This document shows positions 15,259 to 24,578 of a stretch of 64,000 nucleotides of DNA, one piece after another. Numbering within the stretch: position 1 is the stretch's first letter; each line of letters opens with the position of its first letter. The notes below the pieces were generated by a model. That model was not told where the DNA came from. It did no database searches and saw only the letters and a list, made by a program, of their open reading frames with translations. This DNA comes from Actinomycetota bacterium (lineage in GTDB: Bacteria > Actinomycetota > Actinomycetes > S36-B12). Position numbers and translations under genes: made by a program. The stretch covers positions 100,043 through 164,042 of the forward strand of contig JADKGE010000004.1 of NCBI GenBank assembly GCA_016717115.1. The letters run 5' to 3'.

Positions 15259-15636
15259 ATGACCCATCCTTTCCGCGCGGCCGTCGAGGCGGGCGACCTG
15301 GAGGCCATGTCGGTCCTGCTCGCACCCGACGTCGTCTTCATGAGCCCCGTGGCATTCCAACCCTTCCGTGGTCGCGAGGCGGTCACCGAGGTGCTTCGCA
15401 ACGTCTTCGAGGTCTTCGGCGACTTCACGTACGTCGACGAACTGGACGGACGCGGCAGCCACGCACTCGTCTTCACGGCGACCGTGGGCGGGCGCGAGGT
15501 GCAGGGGCTCGACCACCTGAGATTCGACGAGGCCGGACTCGTGAGCGAGTTCACGGTCATGGTCCGGCCCCTGTCGGGCCTCATCGCGTTGGCCGAGGCC
15601 ATGTCCCCTCGGGTGGCGCACATCGCCAAGGAGTAG
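15259..15636 (+). CDS. SnoaL/NTF2-like protein
   Basis: This 125-residue protein has the SnoaL-like cone fold pattern: an N-terminal helix (HPFRAAVEAGDLEAMSVLLA), then DVVFMSPVAFQPFRGREAV and the strand pair GLDHLRFDEAGLVSEFTVMV. Members are small isomerases, cyclases or binding proteins. No catalytic residue set can be assigned. It is probably read from a leaderless transcript because a TAGCCT box sits just ahead. Confidence 0.75.
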   Translation: MTHPFRAAVEAGDLEAMSVLLAPDVVFMSPVAFQPFRGREAVTEVLRNVFEVFGDFTYVDELDGRGSHALVFTATVGGREVQGLDHLRFDEAGLVSEFTVMVRPLSGLIALAEAMSPRVAHIAKE

Positions 15637-15703
15637 TGGGACCACGGCCTCGCTACGATCAGGGTGTTCGTAGGAGTCCCCGACGATTCTGGAGTTGTGC
15701 CCC

Positions 15704-17134
15704 ATGACCCTTGACGCGCGCCCGACCACGGCGATCTCCGACGCCTTGCTCGCACACGACCCGGCAACCTGGCGCAGCGTTCCGTCATCGTCGACACCCC
15801 TCGACTCCGCGCGCGTCCAGAGCATGCTGGCGGCGGAGTGGGAGCGGTTCTCGGCCACGACGGGCGGATCGGCCGTGCACCACCAGCGCGCGCTCGGATC
15901 CCTTCCGCTCGGCGTCCCGTCGTCGTTCCAGCACTGGGACCCGTACCCGATCGCGATCACCTCGGCCAAGGGCGCCTGGCTGACGGACGTCGATGGCCGC
16001 AGGCTGCTCGATCTGTCGATGGGATTCGGCGCGATGCTCGTCGGTCACCTGAATCCGGCGATCGTCGAGGCCGTCACCAAGGCGCTCGAGACCGGCACGC
16101 TCTTCGTGACGCCGTCACCGTCGGCGACCGAGGCGGCCGAGCGCTTCCAGCGGCGGTTCGGCCTCGACAAGGTGCGCTTCACCAACTCGGGCACCGAGTC
16201 GACGATGTACGCCGTGCGCACGGCGAGGGCTTTCACGCATCGGCGCGGCATCGTCAAGATCGAGGGCGGCTACCACGGTGGCTACGACGCCCTGACCGTC
16301 TCCGTCAAGCCCGACATCGTCGATGCCGGCCCCGAGGGCTTCCCGAGCGCCGTGGTGCCGTTCGACGTCGAGGCCGGCACGGTGCACGTCGTGCCCTACA
16401 ACGACCTCGACCGGCTCGAGAGCATCCTCGACGCGCATTCGGACGAGATCGCGGCCGTCGTGATGGAGCCGGTGCTCGAGAACATCTCGATCGTCGTGCC
16501 GGATGAGGGCTATCTGGCGGGTGTGCGCGGGCTGTGCGACCGGCACGGCGTGCTCCTCGTGTTCGACGAGGTGAAGACCGGACTCACGGCGGGCCCGCAT
16601 GGCGCGTCGGCGAGGTTGGGCGTGACGCCTGATCTGGTGACGTTGGCCAAGAGCATCGGCGGCGGACTGCCGTTGGCGGCCTTCGGCGGCCGCGAGGACG
16701 TGATGCAGGCCGTGACCGACGGACGCATGCCGCACTTCGGCACCTACAACGGCAACCCTCTCGTGATGGCCGCCGCGGTCGCGGTCGACGAGATCTGCAC
16801 GGAGGAGGCGCTCGCTGCAGCCGAGTCCGTTAATGAGGGCGCGCTGCGCGCCATCGACGACCTCATCCGCCAGTACGAGATGCCCGCGCACACCGTCGGT
16901 TTCGGCGTCAAGGGCGCGGTGACGTGGTCGACGACGCCGGTTCGCAACTACCGCGACTACAAGCGCACCGACTTCGGTGCCGCCGAGCTGAGCTGGCTGT
17001 GGGGAGTCAACCGCGGCATCCTCACCCCGCCCGGGCTCGACGAGCAGTGGCTGGTGTCACTCGCCCACACACCAGCGGACATGGCGACGCTGGTCGAGGA
17101 CTTCGGAGAACTGGCGCAGGCCCTGCGCGCCTGA
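15704..17134 (+). CDS. Class III PLP-dependent aminotransferase
   Basis: This 476-residue enzyme has the class III aminotransferase landmarks: FTNSGTESTMYAVRTAR (phosphate-binding), VFDEVKTG (the PLP-ring aspartate) and TLAKSIGGGLPLAAFGGR with the Schiff-base lysine. Overall it resembles glutamate-1-semialdehyde 2,1-aminomutase-like members, but an N-terminal extension of about 70 residues and lack of tetrapyrrole neighbours make that substrate doubtful. The ATG at 15704 follows GGAG by nine bases; a TTG three codons earlier has no usable spacing. Confidence 0.88.
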   Translation: MTLDARPTTAISDALLAHDPATWRSVPSSSTPLDSARVQSMLAAEWERFSATTGGSAVHHQRALGSLPLGVPSSFQHWDPYPIAITSAKGAWLTDVDGRRLLDLSMGFGAMLVGHLNPAIVEAVTKALETGTLFVTPSPSATEAAERFQRRFGLDKVRFTNSGTESTMYAVRTARAFTHRRGIVKIEGGYHGGYDALTVSVKPDIVDAGPEGFPSAVVPFDVEAGTVHVVPYNDLDRLESILDAHSDEIAAVVMEPVLENISIVVPDEGYLAGVRGLCDRHGVLLVFDEVKTGLTAGPHGASARLGVTPDLVTLAKSIGGGLPLAAFGGREDVMQAVTDGRMPHFGTYNGNPLVMAAAVAVDEICTEEALAAAESVNEGALRAIDDLIRQYEMPAHTVGFGVKGAVTWSTTPVRNYRDYKRTDFGAAELSWLWGVNRGILTPPGLDEQWLVSLAHTPADMATLVEDFGELAQALRA

Positions 17135-17136
17135 CC

Positions 17137-17508
17137 TCAGACGTGCTGGTCCACGAGGATCGGGTTACCGTCCGGATCGACGACGACGAAGCTGGCCGGA
17201 CCCGAGGAGTCCTCGTCGGCCTCCTGGGCGAACGCCACTCCCTGTTCCTTCAGCGCTCGTTGGAGGTCACGGATGTCGGTGAATGCCCCTAGCGGCTGTG
17301 CGTTGGCGTCCCAGCCCGGGTTGAACGTGAGGATGTTCTTGTCGAACATGCCCTGGAACAGGCCGATGACGTGATCACCGTTCTTCAGGATCAGCCAGTT
17401 CTGCGTCTCGTCGCCCCCGAACGCGGTGAAGCCGAGCTTCTCGTAGAACTGCCGGGAAGCCGCGATGTCCGTGACGGCGAGACTGACCGAGAACGCACCA
17501 AGGTCCAT
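17137..17508 (-). CDS. VOC-family (glyoxalase-like) protein
   Basis: This 123-residue protein shows the vicinal-oxygen-chelate fold: LAVTDIAASRQFYEKLGF at the N-terminus and SFVVVDPDGNPILVDQHV at the end. Related proteins include glyoxalases, dioxygenases and antibiotic-binding proteins; the metal ligands are not clear enough to name a reaction. The ATG at 17508 follows GGAGCAGG, which favours it over the ATG at 17520. Confidence 0.8.
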   Translation of the reverse strand: MDLGAFSVSLAVTDIAASRQFYEKLGFTAFGGDETQNWLILKNGDHVIGLFQGMFDKNILTFNPGWDANAQPLGAFTDIRDLQRALKEQGVAFAQEADEDSSGPASFVVVDPDGNPILVDQHV

Positions 17509-17569
17509 GACCTGCTCCATTCGCCCCGAGGGAATGTCGCCGAGCGTAGACCGAGTACGGGCTTCCGGA

Positions 17570-20023
17570 CTAGACGTACGAGTGCTTGCGCAGCCAGCGC
17601 ATCGCGAGCGAGCCCCACAGCGGCGGCAGGTAGAACGTCACGAGGCGGAACGCGATGGCAGTGGAGATCGCGATCGAACTGGGAATCCCGATCGCCGTGA
17701 GCCCGGCCGTGAGCCCGGCCTCGGCCACACCGACGCCCCCCGGCACGGGCATCAGGCCGGCGAACAGGCTCACCGCTGTGTTGATCAGGATCAGCTGCGA
17801 GAGGGCCGCCTCCTGACCGAACGCGGTGAGGCACAGCCCCAGCACAATCGCCTGCACCACCTGCGCGCCGAGATTGCCGGCCAGCATCTCCAGGACCTTC
17901 GACGGGCGGCGCAGGACGTCGAGGGCGCCCTTCGCGTTCTGCGCCTGCTCGAGGAACGACGCCCAAGCCGATCGCATTCGCCCCGAGAACTGCCGGCGGA
18001 GCCTGGGAACCACCAGCACGACGATCAGAGAGACGATGGCGATGGCCAGCATGAGCGCGACCATGGAGGGACTTGACGAATCGCTGCTGTCGCTGGTGCT
18101 GGACCCGGACGATCCGACGGGCTGGGTGAAGGCGGGCAGCCCCGACAGAAGGATCACCGCGAGCAGGATGATCTGCACGACGAAGCCGCTGAAGCTGTCG
18201 ATCATGCCGATCGACACCGCAGCGCCGGACGCCACCCCGAAGCTCTGGAAGAAGCGCACGTCCATGGCTATGCGCGCCGCGGTTGCCGGTAGCGCGACGG
18301 CGATGAACTGCAGCGCGAACTGCAGCATGAGCACCGGGTAGTAGCGCAGTGAGGCGGTCGTGGCACCGATGGTCGAGAACGCGAACGAGGCCTGGGCGAG
18401 GGGTGAGACCAGCAGCGCCACGAAGAGCCACATCCAGTCGGCCGACTGCAGGTCCGCCCACACCTCGGCGAAGTCGACCCCCGAGAACACGCTGATCAGA
18501 CCGTAGGTGAGGACGACGATGAGCGTGGTCATCACGAGTGACCGGCCCGAGACCCGCCGAAGCTGCTCGAGCTTGGGCGCGTCGACGTTCGCTGCGGCCG
18601 TCGCCGTGTCGCGTAGTGCCTTGAGGTCCCACTCGCCGGCGCTGATCCTCGCCCGGGTGTCGTGGTCGAGCACGGCGGGCTGGAGGAACGGCAGCAGTTC
18701 GACGAGGCCCTCGCTGCCGAGCATGCGATGGGCGGAGGCGACGGCGCGATTCCCGTCCGTAGCCAGGGCCGTGGCAGTCAGCAGGCGGGCTCGATCGAAC
18801 ATGAGCAGCCGCCGGTCCGCGGCCCTCTCCGCATCGCTGAAGTCGGTCAGGGCGAGGCGACCCTCGGCATCAAGCACGATCCGCGAGCCGTCGAGACGGC
18901 CGTGCGCGATGCCCGCCTCATGGAGCGCTGCCACCTGCGCCCACGCTTGGTCGAGGAGATCGTCGGTGACGTCCTGCGGTGACATGTCCGTCATCGACGG
19001 TCCGCCGGGGGCGTGCGTGACGAGGACGGCGTCCCCCTCGGCCGAACGCCCGACCGCGACGATCGGGAGCACGCGGACGCCGGCCCGCTCCGCGAGCAGC
19101 GACATCATGGCGTCGTGCTCCACCCGGGCCAGCCTCGTCGTGGTGAGGCGCACCCGCTCGCCACGACGCGTTGCTGCGGTCCAGAGCGATGCCATCGCCT
19201 GCGCGTCCCATTCATCGCGTCCCAGAACGGTGACGAGCAGATCCGGCTGGCCGGGCACCGACGCCGCGAAGAGGGACTGGCCCGCGGTGGGGATGGCCAG
19301 ATCGGTCACTTGCGCCTCCGCCAGACCCAGGTCGTCGAGGGCGTCGGCGACGCGCGTGACGGAGGGCCGCCCGGCCGGAGAGCCGACGAGGAGGTGCATG
19401 ACGGCGGCGCCGGCGACGCCGATGAGGAGGGCGGCGAGCGCCCCGACGGGGTAGGCGACGCTGATGGCCACGGCGCAGATCGGGACAACAACGACAAGGA
19501 GTCGTCCGAACATCCGCAAGGGGTGGGACAGGTGGGGGGACGACGCGACGATCACTGCGGTGATCACGGCGACCCGGACGGCTGTGAAGACCGGCGGCGG
19601 GTCCGTGCTCCAGAGCGCCGACCATGTGGTGCCCCAGGCAGTGCCCTCGATGACTCCGACGAGGGCGGCGAAGCCGAACGCGATCACGGCCGCCAGCAGC
19701 AAATAGGCGGCAAGTCGCTGCCGGTGGGGAGTGACCAGAGGAACAACGACGAGGAGCAGCGCCCAGATGCCCGCCACGGCGTAGCCGACGGGGAAGATCC
19801 ACGTGACCCAGGCAGGCAGTCCCTGCACGGCCGACGTCAGGCTCTCGTCCACGGGCGATGGCCCTGGTGCCGCAGGCGCGAGTAGCAACAGCGCCAGCAG
19901 GCACGCGACCAGCAGCACGACGTCGGTCGGTCGCCTGCGCAGTTCCGTGCCAGCCTGCGAGGAGTACCAGTGCAAGCCGCGCAGGTGGAAGCGGGACGTC
20001 CGCCCCTTGGCCCTACCTGCCAT
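17570..20023 (-). CDS. MprF-like flippase-domain membrane protein with kinase-like centre
   Basis: The protein has about 817 residues in three parts. The N-terminal third has some six membrane helices. The middle has a kinase-like stretch with HGRLDGSRIVLDAEGRLALT followed by DFSDAERA, resembling the catalytic and DFG loops of lipopolysaccharide/RIO-type kinases but with the catalytic aspartate of HxD replaced by glycine (HGRL). The C-terminal third is the lysylphosphatidylglycerol-synthase TM (UPF0104) flippase-type domain ending in MRWLRKHSYV. It follows a lipid-kinase-like gene by 27 bp. A lipid-translocation role is inferred. Confidence 0.78.
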   Translation of the reverse strand: MAGRAKGRTSRFHLRGLHWYSSQAGTELRRRPTDVVLLVACLLALLLLAPAAPGPSPVDESLTSAVQGLPAWVTWIFPVGYAVAGIWALLLVVVPLVTPHRQRLAAYLLLAAVIAFGFAALVGVIEGTAWGTTWSALWSTDPPPVFTAVRVAVITAVIVASSPHLSHPLRMFGRLLVVVVPICAVAISVAYPVGALAALLIGVAGAAVMHLLVGSPAGRPSVTRVADALDDLGLAEAQVTDLAIPTAGQSLFAASVPGQPDLLVTVLGRDEWDAQAMASLWTAATRRGERVRLTTTRLARVEHDAMMSLLAERAGVRVLPIVAVGRSAEGDAVLVTHAPGGPSMTDMSPQDVTDDLLDQAWAQVAALHEAGIAHGRLDGSRIVLDAEGRLALTDFSDAERAADRRLLMFDRARLLTATALATDGNRAVASAHRMLGSEGLVELLPFLQPAVLDHDTRARISAGEWDLKALRDTATAAANVDAPKLEQLRRVSGRSLVMTTLIVVLTYGLISVFSGVDFAEVWADLQSADWMWLFVALLVSPLAQASFAFSTIGATTASLRYYPVLMLQFALQFIAVALPATAARIAMDVRFFQSFGVASGAAVSIGMIDSFSGFVVQIILLAVILLSGLPAFTQPVGSSGSSTSDSSDSSSPSMVALMLAIAIVSLIVVLVVPRLRRQFSGRMRSAWASFLEQAQNAKGALDVLRRPSKVLEMLAGNLGAQVVQAIVLGLCLTAFGQEAALSQLILINTAVSLFAGLMPVPGGVGVAEAGLTAGLTAIGIPSSIAISTAIAFRLVTFYLPPLWGSLAMRWLRKHSYV

Positions 20024-20050
20024 CACATCTCCCATCTCGGTCGCCCGAAC

Positions 20051-21322
20051 CTACCGGTCCGTGCTTCCGGCGGCGATGTGCCACAGGCGGCTGAGGGCTT
20101 CGCGCAGTCCGGTCGGCTGTGCCGCCGATGGAGACGCACCGGGGTGTTGGGGTGCGATGCGCACACGGAGGACACCGGGGCGGATGCGGAAGGTGAGGGG
20201 GGAGGGCAGGACCAGCGCCTCTCCGTCGACACCGACGGGGACGTCGCCCTCGGACTCGACGACGAACTCCGAGGTCGCCCACTGCTCGAGGGCACGACGC
20301 CGGCCGCCGGGTGATGCCGGGACGCCCATGACGGCGATGCCCAGCCGGCCGGCATCCATGCGCGGTCGCGTTCCCGAGCCCAAGGCCCGCCCGAGCCGAT
20401 AGACGTTGTTGGACACGAGGATCACTGCCGCCGAGCTCTGGGGCCGGCCGTCGGGACCGGTCCAGTTCAGGACGTGGCCCGACTCAGCCCCGTCCTCGGC
20501 GAGGACGGTCGGGACCGTATCGATGATGGTGCGGATCTTGGCGCTTCGGTAGCCCTCCTTCTGCACCGCCTCGGCGTACAGCCCCAGCGAGACGTTGTTG
20601 ACGAAGGTGCGCCCGCCGACCTCCCCGAGGTCGACCCGCTTCTCCCCGCCGTTTACGAACGCGTCGAGCGCGCCGACCACGTCGTCGCGGTCGACGCCGA
20701 GGTCGAGGGCGAAGTGGTTACGCGTACCGGCGGGAACGCAGGCGAACGGCAGGTCATGCTCGGCAGCGATGGTGGCGACGAGCGCCTGGGTCCCATCGCC
20801 GCCCGCGGCCATGAGGCCGTCGGCACCCTGCGCCACCGCGAGCTGCACGAGCGCCACGAGGTCGTCACCGGGCTTCAGCTCGATCGGCTCGATGCCGCGC
20901 CCGCGAGCCTCGGCGGCCAGGTTGTTCGTCACTGCCTTGCCACCACCGGACTTGGGGTTCCAGATGACCACGGGGCGCGACGGCGCCGTCGCGGGCGGGA
21001 GGTGCACATGCACGGAGAACGCCCGCTTACCCGCGACGATGGCGATAACGAGCAGCGCGACGGCGATGGGACCGGTCAGTTGGAGTCCGTCGCTCAGGTG
21101 GGCCACGAGCGCCCCCACCAGCAGAAGCCCGGCGACGAGCCAGCAGGACACGCGAGCCCGACCCTGGAGCATCACTCCCCACCAGCCGACGACGGCCGCG
21201 ATGACCAGGAGGGCGAGGGCGATCAGTCCGCGCGGGAACACGGTGATGGCCGTGTAGACGAGCAGGGTGATCCCCGCAATCAGTGTGAGCAGGGAGAGGA
21301 CTGCTGCACCGCGACGCGCCAT
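20051..21322 (-). CDS. Diacylglycerol kinase-family protein with membrane domain
   Basis: About 423 residues. Residues 1-105 form several membrane helices. A DAGK catalytic domain follows with VIWNPKSGGGKAVTNNLAAE and GLMAAGGDGTQALVATIAAE, including the GGDGT signature, and ACVPAGTRNHFALDLG in which the usual GTxN is present. Members phosphorylate diacylglycerol, sphingoid bases or related lipids. The start is set at the ATG 21322 because a TAGCCT box ends six bases before it (leaderless arrangement); the GTG at 21328 abuts that box. It is transcribed with the flippase-like gene. Confidence 0.85.
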   Translation of the reverse strand: MARRGAAVLSLLTLIAGITLLVYTAITVFPRGLIALALLVIAAVVGWWGVMLQGRARVSCWLVAGLLLVGALVAHLSDGLQLTGPIAVALLVIAIVAGKRAFSVHVHLPPATAPSRPVVIWNPKSGGGKAVTNNLAAEARGRGIEPIELKPGDDLVALVQLAVAQGADGLMAAGGDGTQALVATIAAEHDLPFACVPAGTRNHFALDLGVDRDDVVGALDAFVNGGEKRVDLGEVGGRTFVNNVSLGLYAEAVQKEGYRSAKIRTIIDTVPTVLAEDGAESGHVLNWTGPDGRPQSSAAVILVSNNVYRLGRALGSGTRPRMDAGRLGIAVMGVPASPGGRRRALEQWATSEFVVESEGDVPVGVDGEALVLPSPLTFRIRPGVLRVRIAPQHPGASPSAAQPTGLREALSRLWHIAAGSTDR

Positions 21323-21328
21323 GCTCAC

Positions 21329-21334
21329 AGGCTA
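21329..21334 (-). promoter_or_regulatory. -10 box of a probable leaderless transcript
   Basis: On the minus strand TAGCCT (21334-21329) lies six bases before the ATG at 21322 of the diacylglycerol-kinase-like gene. Confidence 0.5.
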
Positions 21335-21434
21335 CGAGTCCGCGCCCTCTCGTCGCCTCATCCGGGCAGGGTGACGTGTCGCGAGTCGCATCCGTCTAGG
21401 GTTCGATCTGTCGGTCTTCCGAAGGGGGCACTAG

Positions 21435-22001
21435 GTGCCATCAGGCGTGCTGTCAGAGCTCACGGCCATCGACTCAGCCGTCTACACGGCCGTGGCCGCC
21501 ACCGACACCCCCCAGTTGGACGTCTTCTTCCGTCGACTCTCCCGGACGGCCGACAAGTCCGTGCTGTGGCTCGGTGTGGCCGCGGCCCTCGCAGCGGCGG
21601 GCGGTAGCACGGGTCGACGGGCTGCTGTCAACGGAGTGGCGTCGATCGCCCTTGCTTCGGCGACCGCAAACCTCGTCGGCAAGCAGGTGACCAATCGGCG
21701 ACGTCCGGATCGTACGGGGGCCGGAGTGCCCGACGAGCGTCACGTCCCGATGCCGGAGTCGACGTCGTTCCCGTCCGGGCACTCCGCCTCGGCGTTCGCG
21801 TTCGCCGAGGGAGTGGGCGCCGCGGCGCCGGCACTCGGCGCTCCGGTGCGCCTGGCCGCCCTTGCGGTGTCCTACTCGAGGGTCCACACGGGCGTCCACT
21901 ACCCGGGCGACGTCGTCGCGGGCATGCTCATCGGCGTGACGGCGGGTGAGGTGGCCGTCCGGGTGCTGAACGTCGCACGTCGACGATGGCCCATCCCGTG
22001 A
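21435..22001 (+). CDS. PAP2-family phosphatase
   Basis: This 188-residue protein carries the three PAP2 motifs: KQVTNRRRPDR, PSGHSASAFAF and SYSRVHTGVHYPGDVVAG. Such enzymes dephosphorylate phosphatidate, diacylglycerol pyrophosphate or undecaprenyl pyrophosphate at the membrane. It is divergent from the diacylglycerol-kinase/flippase pair, so a shared lipid theme is plausible. The GTG start follows GAAGGGGGCACTAG, and it overlaps the SulP gene by 16 bases. Confidence 0.9.
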   Translation: MPSGVLSELTAIDSAVYTAVAATDTPQLDVFFRRLSRTADKSVLWLGVAAALAAAGGSTGRRAAVNGVASIALASATANLVGKQVTNRRRPDRTGAGVPDERHVPMPESTSFPSGHSASAFAFAEGVGAAAPALGAPVRLAALAVSYSRVHTGVHYPGDVVAGMLIGVTAGEVAVRVLNVARRRWPIP

Positions 22002-23692
22002 GGGCGCGCGAGCTGCTCCTGCCGTCGCTCGCCGGCTACCGGCGTGCCTGGCTGTCGAAGGACGTCGTTGCGGGCCTTGTGCTGTCGGCCCTCCTCGTCC
22101 CGCAGGGGATGGCGTACGCGGAACTGGCCGGCCTGCCGCCCGTCACCGGCCTGTACACCTCGATCCTCTGCCTGGTCGGCTATGCGCTCGTCGGCCCGTC
22201 CCGGATCCTCGTGCTCGGTCCAGACTCGGCCCTGGGCCCCATGATCGCCGCGACGATCCTCCCCCTGGTCGGCGCCGACGGCGACCCCGCCAAGGCCGTC
22301 CTTCTGGCCTCGCTGCTTGCCCTCATGACGGGTGCCATGATGATCGCGGCGGGGGCCGGGCACCTCGGTTTCGTGGCCGACCTGCTGTCCAAGCCGACGA
22401 TCCTCGGGTACATGAACGGCCTGGCCCTGACGATCCTCGTCGGTCAGCTGCCCAAGCTGTTCGGCTTCTCGACCGACGCCGACGGATTCCTCCAGGACGT
22501 GGGGGCCTTCGTCAGCGGAGTCACGAATGGCGAGGTCGTGCCGGCCGCCGCGGCGATCGGGCTGCTCTCGCTGGCGCTCATCGTGGTGCTGGACCGATTC
22601 CTGCCGAAGGTGCCGGCGGTGCTCGTGGCCGTCCTGGTGGCCATGGCCATCAGCGTCGCCGCGTCCCTCGGCGAGCGCGGCGTCGCGCTCGTCGGCCCGC
22701 TGGTGCAGGGCCTTCCGCAGCTGACGATCCCCGTCGTCGGGCTCGACGACCTCGGACTGCTGGTCATCGGCGCGCTGGGGATCTCCCTCGTGGCGCTCAC
22801 CGACACCATCTCGACGGCCACGTCGTTCGCCGAGCGACAGGGCGCCCGGGTCGACGGGAACCGCGAGATGATCGGCATCGGAACGGCCAACATCGCCGCG
22901 GGCCTGTTCCAGGGATTCCCGGTGAGCACGAGCGGGTCCCGCACGGCGGTGGCCGAGAAGGCCGGTGCCCGTACGCAGATCACCGGCCTCGTCGGCGCGG
23001 GCATGATCGCGCTGATGCTGGTCGCGTTCCCTTCCCTCCTTGCGGAACTGCCACAGCCGACGCTCGCCGCCGTGGTCATAGCGGCATCGATCTCACTCGC
23101 CGACCTCCCGGCCACGCGCCGGCTGCTGTCGCAACGGAGGGCCGACTTCATCCTGTGCATGGCAGCCTTCCTCGGCGTCGTTCTGCTGGGCGTCCTGCCG
23201 GGCATCGTCGTCGCCATCTCCCTGTCCGTGGTGAACGTCTTCCGACGAATCTGGTGGCCCTATCGCGCCCTGCTGGGCCGGGTCGAGGGCATGCCCGGCC
23301 TGCACGACGTCACGAGCTACCCGACCGCCGAGATCCTCCCGGGCTGCCCTGTCCTGCGCTTCGATGCGCCCTTGATCTTCGCGAACTCGCGGGCGTTCCG
23401 GGAGGAGGTGCTCGAGATCGCCGCGGGTGACCCCCGGCCCACGTGGATCGTCGTCGCCGCGGAGCCCATGACGGACGTCGACACGACGGCGTGCGACATG
23501 CTGGAGGAACTGGTGCGCAAGCTGGATGAGCAGGGCACGAGACTGGTGTTCGCCGAGTTGAAGGATCCGGCTCGCCGCAAGATCGAACGATACGGACTCG
23601 AGCACGTCCTCGAGGACGACCGGTTCTTCCCCACGATCAGGTCGGCCGTCGAGGCCTACCGGGCCGCCACCGGTGCCAACTGGCAGGGGTAG
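21986..23692 (+). CDS. SulP/SLC26-family anion transporter with STAS domain
   Basis: This 568-residue protein starts with the SulP pattern: DVVAGLVLSALLVPQGMAYA, then ELAGLPPVTGLYTSI and GPSRILVLGPDSALGPMIAA. A C-terminal STAS domain runs from about residue 430 (LRFDAPLIFANSRAFREEVL) to the end. Family members carry sulfate, bicarbonate or other anions. It overlaps the PAP2 gene by 16 bases, so they are co-transcribed. The substrate cannot be told from sequence; a second SulP protein is encoded at 36-38 kb. Confidence 0.9.
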   Translation: MAHPVRARELLLPSLAGYRRAWLSKDVVAGLVLSALLVPQGMAYAELAGLPPVTGLYTSILCLVGYALVGPSRILVLGPDSALGPMIAATILPLVGADGDPAKAVLLASLLALMTGAMMIAAGAGHLGFVADLLSKPTILGYMNGLALTILVGQLPKLFGFSTDADGFLQDVGAFVSGVTNGEVVPAAAAIGLLSLALIVVLDRFLPKVPAVLVAVLVAMAISVAASLGERGVALVGPLVQGLPQLTIPVVGLDDLGLLVIGALGISLVALTDTISTATSFAERQGARVDGNREMIGIGTANIAAGLFQGFPVSTSGSRTAVAEKAGARTQITGLVGAGMIALMLVAFPSLLAELPQPTLAAVVIAASISLADLPATRRLLSQRRADFILCMAAFLGVVLLGVLPGIVVAISLSVVNVFRRIWWPYRALLGRVEGMPGLHDVTSYPTAEILPGCPVLRFDAPLIFANSRAFREEVLEIAAGDPRPTWIVVAAEPMTDVDTTACDMLEELVRKLDEQGTRLVFAELKDPARRKIERYGLEHVLEDDRFFPTIRSAVEAYRAATGANWQG

Positions 23693-23726
23693 GCGCACTA
23701 GCCTCCAGACCAAACGAAAGGCCGCT

Positions 23727-24578
23727 ATGCCTGAGACCGCGACGATGACGGAGCGCTGGGTCATCGCCAACGGCACCCCGGTGTTCGTCCGGCTGTCGGA
23801 GGCGCCGTGCTCCGGACCGGTGATCGTCCACCTGCACGGCTTCGCCATCTCCGGTCGATACATGCTCCCCACCGCTGCGCTGCTGGCCGACGAGTTCCGC
23901 ACCTTCGTACCGGACCTGCCCGGCTTCGGACGAAGCCCCCGCAACGAAGCAGGGACGACCATCCCCGCGCTCGCCGACTCGGTGGCCGGTGTCCTCGACG
24001 CGGTGGGGGCGGAGCGGGCCACAGTGGTCGACAACTCCCTCGGCTGCGCGATCCTTGCCTCCTTCGCGGAACGCCATCCCGATCGCATCGACCGTGCCGT
24101 GCTCGTGTCCCCTGCCGGGGGTGTGCACAGCCAGCCGCTCGCTCGCGCCGTCGCTCAACTGGCGATCGACGCCACGAGGGAACCGCCGTCGATGGCCACT
24201 GTGGCAGTCCCCGACTACATGACTTTCGGCCTGGTGGGATCGCTGCGACTGTTCGTCGCCATGACCCGCTTCCCGGCGCTCGAGTCGCTCCTGCACCTGA
24301 CTGTCCCGATGCTGGTGGTGCTGGGTGCGCGCGACCCGCTGCTACCGCCGGCGCGACGGGTGCGGCAGGTGGTGGGCCAACTGGGGCCGCGGGCGACCGT
24401 GGCCGTCCTCAGGGACGCCGCGCACGCGATCAACTACAGCCACCCAGTCGAGCTGGCTTCGCTCATCCGCTCGTTCCTGCGCGACGAGCCAGTGCTCGAA
24501 CGATTCGAGGCGCAGAGACACGAATCGGCGCTCAGCCCGGTGGCGCTGCTGCGTTGCATTCAGCAGCATCCTTCATGA
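23727..24578 (+). CDS. Alpha/beta-hydrolase
   Basis: This 283-residue protein has the alpha/beta-hydrolase layout: VIVHLHGFAISGRY (oxyanion region), the elbow VVDNSLGCAILASF with serine as nucleophile (asparagine replaces the usual first glycine), VLGARDPLLPPARRVR (acid) and RDAAHAINYSHPVELA (histidine). The reaction is not identifiable. It overlaps the start of recQ by four bases. The ATG at 23727 was chosen; CGAAAGG precedes it. Confidence 0.85.
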   Translation: MPETATMTERWVIANGTPVFVRLSEAPCSGPVIVHLHGFAISGRYMLPTAALLADEFRTFVPDLPGFGRSPRNEAGTTIPALADSVAGVLDAVGAERATVVDNSLGCAILASFAERHPDRIDRAVLVSPAGGVHSQPLARAVAQLAIDATREPPSMATVAVPDYMTFGLVGSLRLFVAMTRFPALESLLHLTVPMLVVLGARDPLLPPARRVRQVVGQLGPRATVAVLRDAAHAINYSHPVELASLIRSFLRDEPVLERFEAQRHESALSPVALLRCIQQHPS

